Below are positions 22,662-32,933 of a stretch of DNA of 64,000 nucleotides, in pieces. Each line of letters begins with the position of its first letter. Within the stretch, counting starts at the first letter, position 1. Under the pieces are notes generated by a model. It made no database searches. It had not been told where the DNA came from and saw nothing but the letters and a program-made list of their open reading frames with translations. This DNA comes from an uncultured Pelagibacteraceae bacterium (lineage in GTDB: Bacteria > Pseudomonadota > Alphaproteobacteria > Pelagibacterales > Pelagibacteraceae), in contig CACOGC010000004.1 in assembly GCA_902626645.1 (NCBI GenBank), positions 46,390 through 110,389 on the forward strand. Reading direction: 5' to 3'. The position numbers were made by a program, and so were the translations under genes.

Positions 22662-23845
22662 TAAGCAACTAAAGTATCTTTGTTGCTGTCTTTGTTATAG
22701 AGGCTCATTATAGCATTATCTTCAACTTCATAAATTTTATCAGAATAGAAACCATTAAACTGTGTTCTAAAGGTAAGGCCGTATGAACCTAATTGACCAA
22801 GTTCTATATAATCATTTTCTTTAATATTATTAGGTAAAAGGAAAGGACCTTTCATGTAATCCATGCTGTCGCATGTTGGTCCATAAAAATCAAATGCAGT
22901 TAATTTTTTTGAAATAATTTTGTTTGAATTATCTTTTATCATTTTAGATGGAAAAACAATATTTGGTGTTCCTGCATCAAAAAGCGTTCCATAAGTTCCA
23001 TCATTTATATAAAGTTTTTGTTTTTTTCTTAAGTTAACCCGAACTATAGTTGAACCACTTTCAGCAACTAAGGCTCTACCTGGTTCACAAATTATTTCTG
23101 GTAATTTTTCAATCTTTAAATTTTCTAAACCTTTCTTAATTTCATCAAAATAACTCTCTAAAGAGGGTGGAATTAAATCCGGATAGATAGTTGGAAAGCC
23201 GCCCCCTATATTTAAATAATCAGGAACAATTTTCGTTTTCTTTATTATATTTGCAATTTCGGAAATCCCTTTTGAGTATGAAATTGGATGCATACATTGC
23301 GATCCTACATGAAAACTTAATCCAATCTTTTTTGAATGTTGTTTTACTAATCTTAAAAGTCCTGCCGCCTCTGAATTTATAGCACCGAATTTTTTTGATA
23401 AGTCAATTTCAGCATGTTCATTTGATACAGCCACTCTTACAAATAATTCTAAATCTTTTGCATTGCTGGTGCTCTCAATAATTTTTATCAATTCATCTTT
23501 AGTATCAAGTGCAAATGTTTTGACTCCGTATTTGAAGTATGCTTCACTTATATCTTCTCTACTTTTAATTGTGTGCATGAAAGAACACTTAGATACTTGA
23601 TCAAATTTTCTGACTGCTTTTATCTCCTCCACTGAGGCAACATCAAATTGATTAATACCGCTTTTTAATAAAGTTTTAATTACCTCAGGATGAGGATTTG
23701 TTTTGACAGCATATAGAATTTTACCTGGAAAGTTTTTTTGAAAAAATTTGGAAGCTGAAAGAATTGATTTCTTTCTAATACAATAAACCGGTTTGTCTGG
23801 TCTCAGTTGATTAACTAGTTCTTCAACCGACTTAAATTTTTGCAT
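22661..23845 (-). CDS. Ornithine/diamino acid decarboxylase, PLP fold III
   Basis: This decarboxylase probably converts ornithine to putrescine. It has the alanine-racemase-like barrel with the PLP lysine in YAVKTNP (about 45-51), the phosphate-binding EPGRALVAE, and the C-terminal catalytic cysteine in YGPTCDSMD. Length 394 fits the short bacterial ODC/lysine decarboxylase group. It is first in the polyamine operon. A run of six Gs eight bases before the ATG probably serves as the ribosome-binding site. Lysine may also be a substrate. Confidence 0.87.
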   Translation of the reverse strand: MQKFKSVEELVNQLRPDKPVYCIRKKSILSASKFFQKNFPGKILYAVKTNPHPEVIKTLLKSGINQFDVASVEEIKAVRKFDQVSKCSFMHTIKSREDISEAYFKYGVKTFALDTKDELIKIIESTSNAKDLELFVRVAVSNEHAEIDLSKKFGAINSEAAGLLRLVKQHSKKIGLSFHVGSQCMHPISYSKGISEIANIIKKTKIVPDYLNIGGGFPTIYPDLIPPSLESYFDEIKKGLENLKIEKLPEIICEPGRALVAESGSTIVRVNLRKKQKLYINDGTYGTLFDAGTPNIVFPSKMIKDNSNKIISKKLTAFDFYGPTCDSMDYMKGPFLLPNNIKENDYIELGQLGSYGLTFRTQFNGFYSDKIYEVEDNAIMSLYNKDSNKDTLVA

Positions 23846-23878
23846 TTTTCATGCCCCCCAAAAAAAATTTAACAAAAA

Positions 23879-23904
23879 AAAGTCTTTTTATTTAAAAAAA
23901 CTTT
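23879..23904. other. A/T-rich inverted repeat upstream of the decarboxylase
   Basis: The sequence AAAGTCTTTTTATTTAAAAAAACTTT can fold into an imperfect hairpin in the 120-base gap between the decarboxylase and regA. It could be a weak terminator-like or leader structure, but A/T hairpins arise easily by chance here. Low confidence. Confidence 0.25.
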
Positions 23905-23993
23905 AATGAATCGAGCAATTAATTCAATACTTACCTAATGTAAAGCAAATAATGACCTATTGAATTGTGGAAAAAAATTCCCACATTAGACTC

Positions 23994-24557
23994 ATGAAAA
24001 ACGAAGGCGCATTACAAAATTTAGCTGATTTCAACAATAAATCACTATTAATTGTTGATGATGACAATCCATTTAGAGAAAGATTAGCTAGGGCTATGGA
24101 AAAAAAGGGTTTTGAAGTTATTCAAGCTGAAGGTGTGCAAAAAGGAATTGATACAGTCAAAGCAAAAAAACCAGGATTCGCTGTTGTTGATTTGAGGTTG
24201 GGCGATGGCAATGGTTTAGAAGTTGTAAAACAAATACAGACCTCTAATCCTGAAAGTAGAATAATAATGTTAACAGGATATGGAAATATTCCAACTGCTG
24301 TTGCAGCAATAAAAGAGGGTGCAATCGATTATTTGGCTAAACCTGCAGATGCAGATGATGTTGAAAAAGCTCTTTTAGCTGATCCTGCTAAAAAAGCGGC
24401 TCCACCTGAAAATCCAATGTCAGCAGATAGAGTAAAATGGGAACATATACACAGAGTTTTTGAATTGTGTAACAGAAATGTTTCAGAGACAGCAAGAAGA
24501 CTAAAAATGCACCGAAGAACTCTTCAAAGAATTTTATCTAAAAGATCACCTAAATAA
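23994..24557 (+). CDS. regA: RegA/ActR-type response regulator
   Basis: This is a predicted global redox-responsive regulator of the RegB/RegA (PrrBA/ActSR) family. The receiver domain has LLIVDDDNPFRERLARAME, the phosphoacceptor aspartate in VVDLRLGDGNG, and TGYGNIPTAV. A short linker leads to a Fis-type helix-turn-helix (NVSETARRLKMHRRTLQRIL). ATG at 23994 gives 187 residues, close to the family norm; a GTG at 23967 would add nine. No RegB sensor lies in the window. Confidence 0.9.
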   Translation: MKNEGALQNLADFNNKSLLIVDDDNPFRERLARAMEKKGFEVIQAEGVQKGIDTVKAKKPGFAVVDLRLGDGNGLEVVKQIQTSNPESRIIMLTGYGNIPTAVAAIKEGAIDYLAKPADADDVEKALLADPAKKAAPPENPMSADRVKWEHIHRVFELCNRNVSETARRLKMHRRTLQRILSKRSPK

Positions 24558-25101
24558 GTTTTCTTAATTTAAAAATTTTCTTGGCAATAAGCACAAGTAA
24601 AACTATCTTAAATATTTCAGCTAATAGAAAAGGCTTAACACCTAAATCGAATATAGGTTTGTCCCATCCAATTAGTATCCCTAACCACAAAATACCAAAA
24701 ATATAGATTGTTGATACTGCAAGTATAAGTTTTGAGAAAATGATTAAATAATTATCTTTTAATTTTATAAAAGAAGCTAAAAAACAAGCTGAAAGAAATC
24801 CAATTAGATATCCCATTGTTGGACCTGTAAAATAAGCTAAACCTATTCCTCTTTCTGGGGAATTTGAAAACACAGGAAGACCTGCAATTCCTTCAATTAA
24901 ATATAAACCAATTGTCGCAACACCTATTTTATATCCAAAGCTTATCCCAATAAAAAGAACTACAAAAGTTTGCATTGTCATTGGAACTGGATAGAAAGGA
25001 ATTTTAATTTTTGCCGAGATAGCAAGTAACACAGAACCTAAAAAAATTACAAGTATTGATTTAATTATTTGGGCTTGTGTATTTTGCTTTATAAGTTCCA
25101 T
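24550..25101 (-). CDS. bioY: Biotin transporter BioY
   Basis: BioY is the substrate-binding S component of ECF-type biotin uptake. The 183-residue, roughly six-helix protein has the family features KIPFYPVPMTMQTFVVL, GLYLIEGIAGLPVF and GPTMGYLIGF. No EcfA or EcfT genes are nearby, so it is a solitary BioY, a form that can transport biotin alone or share an energising module encoded elsewhere. It is divergent from polA and overlaps the end of regA by eight bases. Confidence 0.92.
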   Translation of the reverse strand: MELIKQNTQAQIIKSILVIFLGSVLLAISAKIKIPFYPVPMTMQTFVVLFIGISFGYKIGVATIGLYLIEGIAGLPVFSNSPERGIGLAYFTGPTMGYLIGFLSACFLASFIKLKDNYLIIFSKLILAVSTIYIFGILWLGILIGWDKPIFDLGVKPFLLAEIFKIVLLVLIAKKIFKLRKLI

Positions 25102-25147
25102 AAAAAATAATACTCTTATTTCTGTCTATAATCTATATTAATTTCTA

Positions 25148-27922
25148 ATGGGAAAAATTAAAAAAACAGATCATTTTTATTTAATTGATGGATCAGGTTA
25201 CATTTTTAGAGCGTATTATGCGTTACCACCATTAACGCGTAAAAGTGATGGATTACCGACGGGTGCAGTGAGTGGTTTTTGCAGTATGCTTTTTAAACTT
25301 CTAGAGGACTCAAAGTCAAATCAAAATTTACAAAAACCAACACATTTTGCAGTTATATTTGACTCTGCTAGAAAAACTTTCAGAAACGAAATTTATAGTG
25401 ATTACAAAGCTAATAGAGCTGAAGCACCTGATGATTTAGCTCCTCAATTTGATTACATCAGAAAATCAGTATTGGCTTTTAATTTACCTTCATTGGAATT
25501 GATAAATTATGAAGCTGATGACTTAATTGCAACGTATGCTGAAATGATTTTAAAAGAAGGTGCAAAAGTAACAATAGTGTCCTCAGATAAGGATTTAATG
25601 CAATTATATAAAAAAAACGTTCGAATTTATGATCCAATGAAAAATAAGTTTATTTCAGAGGAAGATATTAAAAATAAATTTGGTGTAGGTGCAAGTAAAG
25701 TAATTGATGTCCAGGCTTTAGCTGGTGATAGCAGCGATAATGTACCAGGAGTTCCTGGAATTGGTGTTAAAACAGCTGCAGAATTAATTAATAAATATGG
25801 AGACCTTGAAAAACTTTTAAAATCTGCTCATGAAATTAAACAAAACAAAAGAAGAGAAACACTCATTGAGAATAAAGATAAGGCTTTAATAAGTAAAAAA
25901 CTAGTGACATTAAAAAGTGATGCTCCCGTAAATAAAAATCTCACTGATCTTGAATTAAAAAGTATTGATAAAGATAAACTCTATAAATTTTTGAGGGAGA
26001 TGGAATTTAATAGATTGTTGAGTTCAGCTATCTCTGCATATGGAGAACCAAATTTAACAAGTATCAAAAACGAGGTTAAAATTGAAAAAAATCAAAAAGC
26101 AATCAATAAAAAAGAATATTATCTAATTGAAAATTTGGAACAAATCGACAACTGGATAACTGAAGCTGAGGAGTTAGGTGAAGTTGCAGTAGATACCGAA
26201 ACAAATTCATTAGATCCTCATCAGGCAGATCTAGTCGGTGTTTCATTAAGCTCAAAAATTGGAAAAGCTTGTTATATTCCTATCGGTCATAAATCTAACA
26301 AATGTATCGAAAAAGATTTAGTTTTAAAAAAGTTAAAACCTTTACTTGAGGATCCTAGTATCAAAAAAATAGGTCAAAATATAAAATTTGATTTTATAGT
26401 TTTTTTCAAACACGGAATTAATATGACTTCAATGGAAGATACTATGCTGATGTCCTATGTTCTTGATGCAGGAAAAAATAGACATAATATGGATACATTG
26501 TCAGAAATTCATTTAAACCATAAAACAATATCTTTTAAAGATTTAGTTGGTACAGGAAAAAAGGAGATTAATTTCAGTGAAGTAGATGTTGAAAAAGCCA
26601 AAGATTACGCAGCCGAAGATGCTGATATTACATTTAGATTATACAAAAAATTTCAAAAAAGTTTAAAGGATGAAAAAATGATAAATATCTACGAGATATT
26701 TGAAAAGCCTTTATTAAAGATTCTTGCTTTTATGGAAATTGAGGGAGTTAAAATAGATAATAAATTTTTAAAATCATTATCCACTAAATTTGAAAAAAAG
26801 ATTGTTAAAATTCAAAATGAAGTTTTTAAAATATCTAAAAAAGAATTTAATATTGCATCACCAAAACAACTTGGGGAAATATTATATAATGATCTTAAAA
26901 TTGCAGATTTAAAAAAAACAAAAAAAGGGAGTTTTGCAACAAGCGCTTCGGTTTTAGAAGATTTAGCATTTAAAGGTCATAAGTTTCCCCAATTAGTATT
27001 GGATTGGAGACAGGTATCTAAATTGAAAAATACCTACTCAGATTCCTTGCCGGAACATATCAATCCTAACACACAAAGAGTTCATACCTCTTTTTTATTA
27101 GCAGCTACTACAACTGGCAGATTAGCGTCAAGCGATCCAAACTTACAAAATATTCCGATTAAATCTGAGGATGGTAAAGATATTCGTAAAGCATTTATAG
27201 CCAAAAAAGATCATGTTTTAATTTCTGCAGATTATAATCAAATTGAGATGAGAATTTTAGCTGATTTGGCTGACGTCAAAGGATTAAAAAAAGCTTTTAA
27301 AAACAACGAAGATATTCATTCACTCACAGCTAGTCAAATTTTTAATGTTGATATAAAAAAAGTAAATCAGGATCAGAGAAGAAAAGCTAAAGCTATAAAT
27401 TTTGGAATAATATATGGGATTTCACAATATGGATTAGCAAAACAAATTAATGTCACAAATCATGAAGCTGAGGAATTCCTTAATGCTTATTTTTTGAAAT
27501 TTCCTGAAATTAAAATTTATATGGACCGAACAATAAAGTTTTGTAGAAAAAGTGGATTTGTGAATAATATTTTTGGAAGACGATCACATTTTATTAATAT
27601 CAATGATAAAAACTATAATATTAGAAATTTCCAAGAGCGCGCAGCAATTAATGCTCCAATTCAAGGCTCAGCTGCAGAAATAATGAGATTAGCTATGATA
27701 AGACTTGATAAAAAATTAAGTGATCAAAAAAATCAAAATACAAAAATGTTGTTGCAAATCCATGACGAGTTAATTTTTGAAACTCCTAAAGAAGAAGCAA
27801 AAAGAATCAGTAAAATTATAATTGATGAAATGTCTAGTGTTGTTAAGAGTGAACAGCATTCTTTTTCCATACCTTTAACAGTTGATCTAAATACAGGAGA
27901 AAATTGGGGTACACTTCATTAA
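25148..27922 (+). CDS. polA: DNA polymerase I
   Basis: Pol I fills gaps and removes Okazaki primers. All three domains are visible in 924 residues: the 5'-3' exonuclease (about 1-300, with YEADDLIATYA and GDSSDNVPGVPGIG), a 3'-5' exonuclease with acidic residues in VAVDTETNSLDPH (proofreading seems intact), and the polymerase with motif A DYNQIEMRILA, the O-helix RRKAKAINFGIIYG and motif C QIHDEL. It starts from a short divergent region with bioY. Confidence 0.98.
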   Translation: MGKIKKTDHFYLIDGSGYIFRAYYALPPLTRKSDGLPTGAVSGFCSMLFKLLEDSKSNQNLQKPTHFAVIFDSARKTFRNEIYSDYKANRAEAPDDLAPQFDYIRKSVLAFNLPSLELINYEADDLIATYAEMILKEGAKVTIVSSDKDLMQLYKKNVRIYDPMKNKFISEEDIKNKFGVGASKVIDVQALAGDSSDNVPGVPGIGVKTAAELINKYGDLEKLLKSAHEIKQNKRRETLIENKDKALISKKLVTLKSDAPVNKNLTDLELKSIDKDKLYKFLREMEFNRLLSSAISAYGEPNLTSIKNEVKIEKNQKAINKKEYYLIENLEQIDNWITEAEELGEVAVDTETNSLDPHQADLVGVSLSSKIGKACYIPIGHKSNKCIEKDLVLKKLKPLLEDPSIKKIGQNIKFDFIVFFKHGINMTSMEDTMLMSYVLDAGKNRHNMDTLSEIHLNHKTISFKDLVGTGKKEINFSEVDVEKAKDYAAEDADITFRLYKKFQKSLKDEKMINIYEIFEKPLLKILAFMEIEGVKIDNKFLKSLSTKFEKKIVKIQNEVFKISKKEFNIASPKQLGEILYNDLKIADLKKTKKGSFATSASVLEDLAFKGHKFPQLVLDWRQVSKLKNTYSDSLPEHINPNTQRVHTSFLLAATTTGRLASSDPNLQNIPIKSEDGKDIRKAFIAKKDHVLISADYNQIEMRILADLADVKGLKKAFKNNEDIHSLTASQIFNVDIKKVNQDQRRKAKAINFGIIYGISQYGLAKQINVTNHEAEEFLNAYFLKFPEIKIYMDRTIKFCRKSGFVNNIFGRRSHFININDKNYNIRNFQERAAINAPIQGSAAEIMRLAMIRLDKKLSDQKNQNTKMLLQIHDELIFETPKEEAKRISKIIIDEMSSVVKSEQHSFSIPLTVDLNTGENWGTLH

Positions 27923-27967
27923 TTTAATTGCCCAAATTAGAACAATTTAGTATTTTTATAATCGAGT

Positions 27968-28675
27968 ATGCAGAAACAAACAATTGCCCTTGTCGATGAT
28001 GATAGAAATATTTTAACAAGTCTGAGTATAGCTTTAGAGAAAGAGGGATTTAAAGTTCAAACATATATTGATGGTGAAAGCGCTTTAATTGGCTTAACTA
28101 GAACCCCACCGGATCTTGCAATCGTTGATATTAAAATGCCAAAAATGGATGGAGAAGAGCTACTTAAAAAGCTAAGAAAAAAAACTTCATTACCAGTTAT
28201 TTTTTTGACCTCTAAAGATGATGAAATTGATGAATTGCTTGGATTGAAGTTAGGAGCAGATGATTTCATAAAAAAATCTGGAGGCTTTTCAATTAAAGTG
28301 TTGATTGAGAGAATAAGAGTGCAACTCAGAAAGAAAGATTCAAAAGAAATTATAGAGGAAAACAAAAGTATAATATCTCATGGTAAATTAAAACTAGATC
28401 CTTCACAATTAGAGTGTGAATGGAATGGTAAACAATTGCCAGATAAACTTACAACGACCGAATTTTTATTAGTTAAGGAATTAGCAAAAAGACCAGGTAT
28501 AATCAAAGAAAGAGCTCAGTTGATGGATATAGCCTACAGAGAAGATACCGATATAGAGGACAGAACAATAGACAGTCATGTGAAAAGAATAAGAAAAAAA
28601 TTTAAAAAGGTTGATCCTGAATTTTCAGCTATAGAAACTAGATATGGAAGTGGATATAGGTGGAATGTTAGCTAA
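27968..28675 (+). CDS. chvI: ChvI-type response regulator (OmpR family)
   Basis: This is a DNA-binding response regulator for envelope or acid stress. The N-terminus [20 protein letters not shown], the phosphorylation site [12 protein letters not shown], and [21 protein letters not shown] closely resemble rhizobial ChvI. The C-terminal winged helix ends in [14 protein letters not shown] and RYGSGYRW. Length 235 is normal. One base overlaps the sensor gene, giving a coupled pair. Confidence 0.9.
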   Translation: MQKQTIALVDDDRNILTSLSIALEKEGFKVQTYIDGESALIGLTRTPPDLAIVDIKMPKMDGEELLKKLRKKTSLPVIFLTSKDDEIDELLGLKLGADDFIKKSGGFSIKVLIERIRVQLRKKDSKEIIEENKSIISHGKLKLDPSQLECEWNGKQLPDKLTTTEFLLVKELAKRPGIIKERAQLMDIAYREDTDIEDRTIDSHVKRIRKKFKKVDPEFSAIETRYGSGYRWNVS

Positions 28676-30216
28676 TGTTAAGCAACCTTCTTAAAAACTT
28701 ATCTATATTAAAAAAATTTTTATTTATTAATTTTATTTTTTTTACATTTATTGGAATTTTTCTTTTTATTTACTTAAAAAATGTTCAACCAAATTTAATA
28801 AAAAAAAAATCATCTAATCACATTGAAGTGATTAATAATACTATTGATAATTTGACAAGACTAAATGTCGAATTTGTAGAAGATGATATCAGGAAATTTC
28901 TTTTTTCCACAAGATTTCTTTTTCAAAATTTAGATAGAGTGATATTTTTTGATAATCAACTAAACTTAATTGGTGATACAGATACCTTAGATCTTGATCC
29001 TAGATCGTTTTCACAAAGATTAGATATTGTTGAATTTGAAGTGTTAACTGAAAAAAAAACTAAAGAAATCACTGAGAAAAAAAATATTGATGTTGGAAAT
29101 AATAACGTTGTTTCTCTTAATGATGTACTTTTAAATTACGCATCTTCTAAAAATTTTGGAACACCTTTTACTTTTACCCAAGAAGAGTTCAATAAATTTA
29201 AGCTGACAACAATTAAAAATGTAATGCAAAGAGGTGAAAACATTGGCTATTTAGCTATTACAGAAAATGCAAATGATGTTAAAGCAGCTATAGATGAAAG
29301 AAAGACTTTTGTAATTAGAACAGCTTTAGCTATTGGTTTAGTAATATTAATTTTCTCCTTTGTTTTAAATAGATATTTCTTAAAACCAATAAAAAATTTA
29401 GTAACGTACACTGAAACAATCAGAAATAAAGATCAGAAAGTTACTAATCTTGATATTTTAAAAAAAAGAAATGATGAACTAGGATTACTCTCAAAATCAC
29501 TAGATGATATGACAAATGAATTAACTAAAAGGATTTCACATGCTGAAAATTTTTCAACAGATTTAGTTCATGAAATAAGAAATCCTCTAGCTTCTCTCAA
29601 GAGTGCGTCTGAAATTTTACATGATACGACTGATGTTGAGCAAAGGATTAAATTAATTGATATTTTGAGTCATGATGTTCAAAGAATTGAAAGATTAATT
29701 ACAGATTATTCACAAATGCTAAAAGATGAAGTTGCATTAAGTAGAGAAAAAATTAAAAAACTTGATATCGAACCAATTATTAAATCAGTCGTAGATGATT
29801 TTAATAATATTTATAAATTAAAAAGAGGAATAAATATTTCTTATTCGAATGATGGAAAAAACAAATATTTGATAAATGGAATAGAAAATAGAATTGAACA
29901 AATAGTCGCTAATCTTTTGGATAATGCAATATCTTTCAGTGGTGATAATAAAGATGTAATTGTTAAGGTTTCAAAATTAGAAAATGATAAAGTTTCAATC
30001 AATATTTTAGATGAAGGACAAGGATTTAAAGAAAAAGATACCAATAAAATATTTAAAAGATTTTATAGTAATAGACCTGATAAATTTGGACAACATTCAG
30101 GACTTGGTTTAAATATAGTTAAAAATTTAGTCGATTTACATAATGCTACAATAAGAGCATCTAACAGATTAGACAAAAAAGGAGCAAGTATGGAAATTAT
30201 ATTTCCAAATGCCTAA
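28675..30216 (+). CDS. chvG: ChvG-type sensor histidine kinase
   Basis: This is the membrane sensor partner of ChvI. A transmembrane helix at about 14-33 and a second at about 220-240 flank a periplasmic sensor region. HAMP follows (about 240-290), then HisKA with the phosphorylated histidine in TDLVHEIRNPLASL. The ATPase domain shows N, G1 and G2 boxes (NLLDNAISFS, DEGQGF, HSGLGLNIVKNLV). Length 513 is slightly short for ChvG. In many alphaproteobacteria hprK and PTS genes come next; here ahcY follows. Confidence 0.88.
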   Translation: MLSNLLKNLSILKKFLFINFIFFTFIGIFLFIYLKNVQPNLIKKKSSNHIEVINNTIDNLTRLNVEFVEDDIRKFLFSTRFLFQNLDRVIFFDNQLNLIGDTDTLDLDPRSFSQRLDIVEFEVLTEKKTKEITEKKNIDVGNNNVVSLNDVLLNYASSKNFGTPFTFTQEEFNKFKLTTIKNVMQRGENIGYLAITENANDVKAAIDERKTFVIRTALAIGLVILIFSFVLNRYFLKPIKNLVTYTETIRNKDQKVTNLDILKKRNDELGLLSKSLDDMTNELTKRISHAENFSTDLVHEIRNPLASLKSASEILHDTTDVEQRIKLIDILSHDVQRIERLITDYSQMLKDEVALSREKIKKLDIEPIIKSVVDDFNNIYKLKRGINISYSNDGKNKYLINGIENRIEQIVANLLDNAISFSGDNKDVIVKVSKLENDKVSINILDEGQGFKEKDTNKIFKRFYSNRPDKFGQHSGLGLNIVKNLVDLHNATIRASNRLDKKGASMEIIFPNA

Positions 30217-30261
30217 AGAGTTATATTGATTAATTAATTCTTTATTGTTAGAAGACGCACC

Positions 30262-31548
30262 ATGGAAGATTTCAAAGTTAAAGATTTGACCCAAGCTGAG
30301 TTTGGAAGAAAAGAAATTTCAATAGCAGAGAGTGAAATGCCTGGCTTAATGGCTTTAAGAGAAGAATACTCTGGAAAGTCACCGCTAAAAGGAGCGAAAA
30401 TTATTGGATGTCTGCACATGACTATTCAAACAGCTGTTTTAATTGAAACACTAGTTGCTTTAGGTGCGGAGGTAAGATGGTCATCTTGTAATATTTTTTC
30501 GACCCAAGATCATGCAGCAGCTGCAATCGCCAAAGCTGGGATTCCAGTATATGCTTGGAAGGGAGAAACTGAAGAGGAATATATTTGGTGTATTAAACAA
30601 ACTATTGAGGGTAAAAAAGATTGGGCGCCTAACATGCTTTTAGATGATGGAGGAGACCTCACTGCAATGATGCATCAAGAGTATAAAGAATTACTTAAAA
30701 ATGTGAAAGGTGTTTCAGAGGAGACGACAACAGGCATTAAAGCTCTTAATAAAATGGAAAAAGATAAAACTTTGTTAGTGCCTGCAATAAATGTAAATGA
30801 TTCTGTCACCAAATCTAAATTTGACAATCTCTATGGATGTAGAGAGAGTTTAGTTGATGGCATAAGAAGAGCTACAGATGTTATGATGTCTGGAAAAATT
30901 GCTATAGTTGCTGGATTTGGAGATGTCGGTAAAGGAAGTGCCGCATCTTTAAGACAAAGTGGTGCTAGAGTATTAGTTACAGAAGCTGATCCAATTTGTG
31001 CATTACAAGCAGCAATGGAGGGTTACGAAGTGGTTTTGATGGAAGAGGCAATTAGCAAAGCTGACATCGTCGTTACAGCAACTGGTAACAAAGATATTGT
31101 TACAGCTGATCATATGAGAGAAATGAAAGATAGAGCAATTTTGTGTAACATAGGACACTTTGATAACGAAATTCAAGTTGAAGCTTTGAAAAATTATAAA
31201 TGGACTGAAGTAAAACCTCAAGTTCACGAGATAGAATTACCAAGTAAAAAAAGGATTATTTTATTAGCAGAAGGTAGATTAGTTAATTTAGGTTGTGCCA
31301 CAGGTCATCCAAGTTTTGTAATGAGCGCATCGTTTACTAACCAAGTGATTGCTCAGATAGAGCTTTGGAATAATCATAAAAACTATGAGAACAAAGTTTA
31401 TGTTTTACCAAAACATTTAGATGAGAAGGTTGCCACACTTCATCTTAAGAAAGTTGGAGCAAAATTAACCAAATTATCAAAAGAACAGGCGGACTATATA
31501 AGTGTCGGAGTCGAAGGTCCTTTTAAACCTAATGCCTACCGCTATTAA
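30262..31548 (+). CDS. ahcY: Adenosylhomocysteinase
   Basis: AhcY splits S-adenosylhomocysteine into adenosine and homocysteine, relieving product inhibition of methyltransferases. Visible are the substrate segments [13 protein letters not shown] and EETTTG, the NAD-binding loop [12 protein letters not shown], the [13 protein letters not shown] region and the C-terminal KPNAYRY lysine/tyrosine tail that completes the partner NAD site. Length 428 lacks the roughly 40-residue insertion of some bacterial forms. The 45-base upstream gap shows no riboswitch. Confidence 0.98.
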   Translation: MEDFKVKDLTQAEFGRKEISIAESEMPGLMALREEYSGKSPLKGAKIIGCLHMTIQTAVLIETLVALGAEVRWSSCNIFSTQDHAAAAIAKAGIPVYAWKGETEEEYIWCIKQTIEGKKDWAPNMLLDDGGDLTAMMHQEYKELLKNVKGVSEETTTGIKALNKMEKDKTLLVPAINVNDSVTKSKFDNLYGCRESLVDGIRRATDVMMSGKIAIVAGFGDVGKGSAASLRQSGARVLVTEADPICALQAAMEGYEVVLMEEAISKADIVVTATGNKDIVTADHMREMKDRAILCNIGHFDNEIQVEALKNYKWTEVKPQVHEIELPSKKRIILLAEGRLVNLGCATGHPSFVMSASFTNQVIAQIELWNNHKNYENKVYVLPKHLDEKVATLHLKKVGAKLTKLSKEQADYISVGVEGPFKPNAYRY

Positions 31549-31981
31549 AAGTGATAAAATAGATTTATCTTCAGAAAAAGAAACAGAGGAACTCGCCAGT
31601 ACATTTTTAAAAAAAATCAAGCCTGGATGCTTTATTTTTTTATATGGTGAAATCGGGGTAGGAAAAACTACTTTTATTAGATATCTTATTAATCAATTTC
31701 AAAAACTTAATAAATTGGAGATAACAGAAGTTACGAGTCCCACTTTTAATTTGTTAAATGAGTATCAAATAAATGATTTCAAGATAAATCATTATGATCT
31801 ATTTAGATTAAAATCTACTGAGGAAATTAAAAATTTAGATTTATTTGAGGATAATAAAAACACAATTACTTTAGTAGAATGGCCACAAATAATTAAAGAA
31901 AAACCAAAAAATTTGATAGAATTAGTTTTCGAGTATGGAAAAAATCACAAAACTAGATCTGTTCAAATTAAAGGTTTATAG
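31532..31981 (+). CDS. tsaE: tRNA t6A synthesis ATPase TsaE
   Basis: TsaE is the P-loop ATPase of the TsaBDE complex that makes N6-threonylcarbamoyladenosine at position 37 of ANN-decoding tRNAs. The Walker A motif is [10 protein letters not shown], followed by [12 protein letters not shown] and INHYDLFRL typical of the family, and VEWPQ. The track starts at a GTG deep in ahcY; ATG 31532 (MPTAIKSDK) gives 149 residues and only a 17-base overlap, so it is preferred. Confidence 0.92.
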   Translation: MPTAIKSDKIDLSSEKETEELASTFLKKIKPGCFIFLYGEIGVGKTTFIRYLINQFQKLNKLEITEVTSPTFNLLNEYQINDFKINHYDLFRLKSTEEIKNLDLFEDNKNTITLVEWPQIIKEKPKNLIELVFEYGKNHKTRSVQIKGL

Positions 31982-31994
31982 CTTCTATTCCTGA

Positions 31995-32933
31995 ATGCCA
32001 AAATTAATAAAAATAAAGGGAGATGCATCTTTTAGAAGTTTTTTTAGAAAAAAAGTAAATGGTAAATCCTCTATCGTTGTTTATGCCAAAAAAGAAAAAT
32101 CTAAAAATTTACTTGTATACGATGCAATAAATAAAATTTTAAACAAGAACAAAATTTTAGCACCACGATTATATACCCAGAGATATGATAAAAATTTCAT
32201 TGAAATACAAGATTTTGGAAATGAAACTGTTTTCAAAACATTAAAAAAAAAGGGCAAAAATAAACTAAGCTATTTTAATCGAATAATTAAATTGTTAATA
32301 CAAATACAGTCTATCAAACATAGAAAAGTAAAAAATTTTAGAAATCAAAATTATATAATTCCAAAATATGATAAAAAGATTTTAATAAATGAAGCTAATT
32401 TATTTTGTGATTGGTATGCAAAAAATAATTTATCAAAATTAAGAAAAAAAAGATTCTGTAAAAAATTTAAAAAGATCATTAAAGAATTAACTTTGAAATT
32501 AGAATTAAAAGATAATATTTTCGTCCACAGAGATTTTCATGTTTCAAATTTAATGTCAGTTAAAAACCAAATAGGTCTTATTGATAGTCAGGACGCATTA
32601 ATTGGTAACAAAGCTTATGATTTAGCTTCTTTAATAGATGACGTGAGACTAAAAACTTCTTACTCTTTTAAGGAGAAAATTTTTAAGTTTTATATAAAAA
32701 AACAAAAAAACTTGGATATTAAAAAATTTAAAAATGATTTTGAAATATTATCAGTTTTAAGAAATCTTAAAATTATTGGAATATTTACCCGCCTAGCACT
32801 CAGGGATAGAAAAAAAAACTACTTAAGATTTATTCCTTATACATGGCAACTGATTAATATGCGAATTGATCAAAATCGGACATTCATTGATTTGAAAAAT
32901 TTATTAAGTCAAAATTTTAAAAAGATTAAATGA
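31995..32933 (+). CDS. amgK: AmgK-like sugar kinase (APH fold)
   Basis: This 312-residue aminoglycoside-phosphotransferase-fold protein has the catalytic loop FVHRDFHVSNLM and the metal-binding GLIDSQDAL. In Pseudomonas, AmgK phosphorylates the anomeric carbon of MurNAc and works with MurU. The adjacent, overlapping MurU-like gene and upstream tsaE are the usual context, which supports the call. The N-terminal SFRSFFRKK is a variant of the family's nucleotide-binding start. Substrate is inferred. Confidence 0.78.
   Translation: MPKLIKIKGDASFRSFFRKKVNGKSSIVVYAKKEKSKNLLVYDAINKILNKNKILAPRLYTQRYDKNFIEIQDFGNETVFKTLKKKGKNKLSYFNRIIKLLIQIQSIKHRKVKNFRNQNYIIPKYDKKILINEANLFCDWYAKNNLSKLRKKRFCKKFKKIIKELTLKLELKDNIFVHRDFHVSNLMSVKNQIGLIDSQDALIGNKAYDLASLIDDVRLKTSYSFKEKIFKFYIKKQKNLDIKKFKNDFEILSVLRNLKIIGIFTRLALRDRKKNYLRFIPYTWQLINMRIDQNRTFIDLKNLLSQNFKKIK

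Noticed and set aside
30217-30261. Possible SAH or SAM riboswitch before ahcY
   Set aside because: The gap is only 45 bases and holds no recognisable aptamer core.
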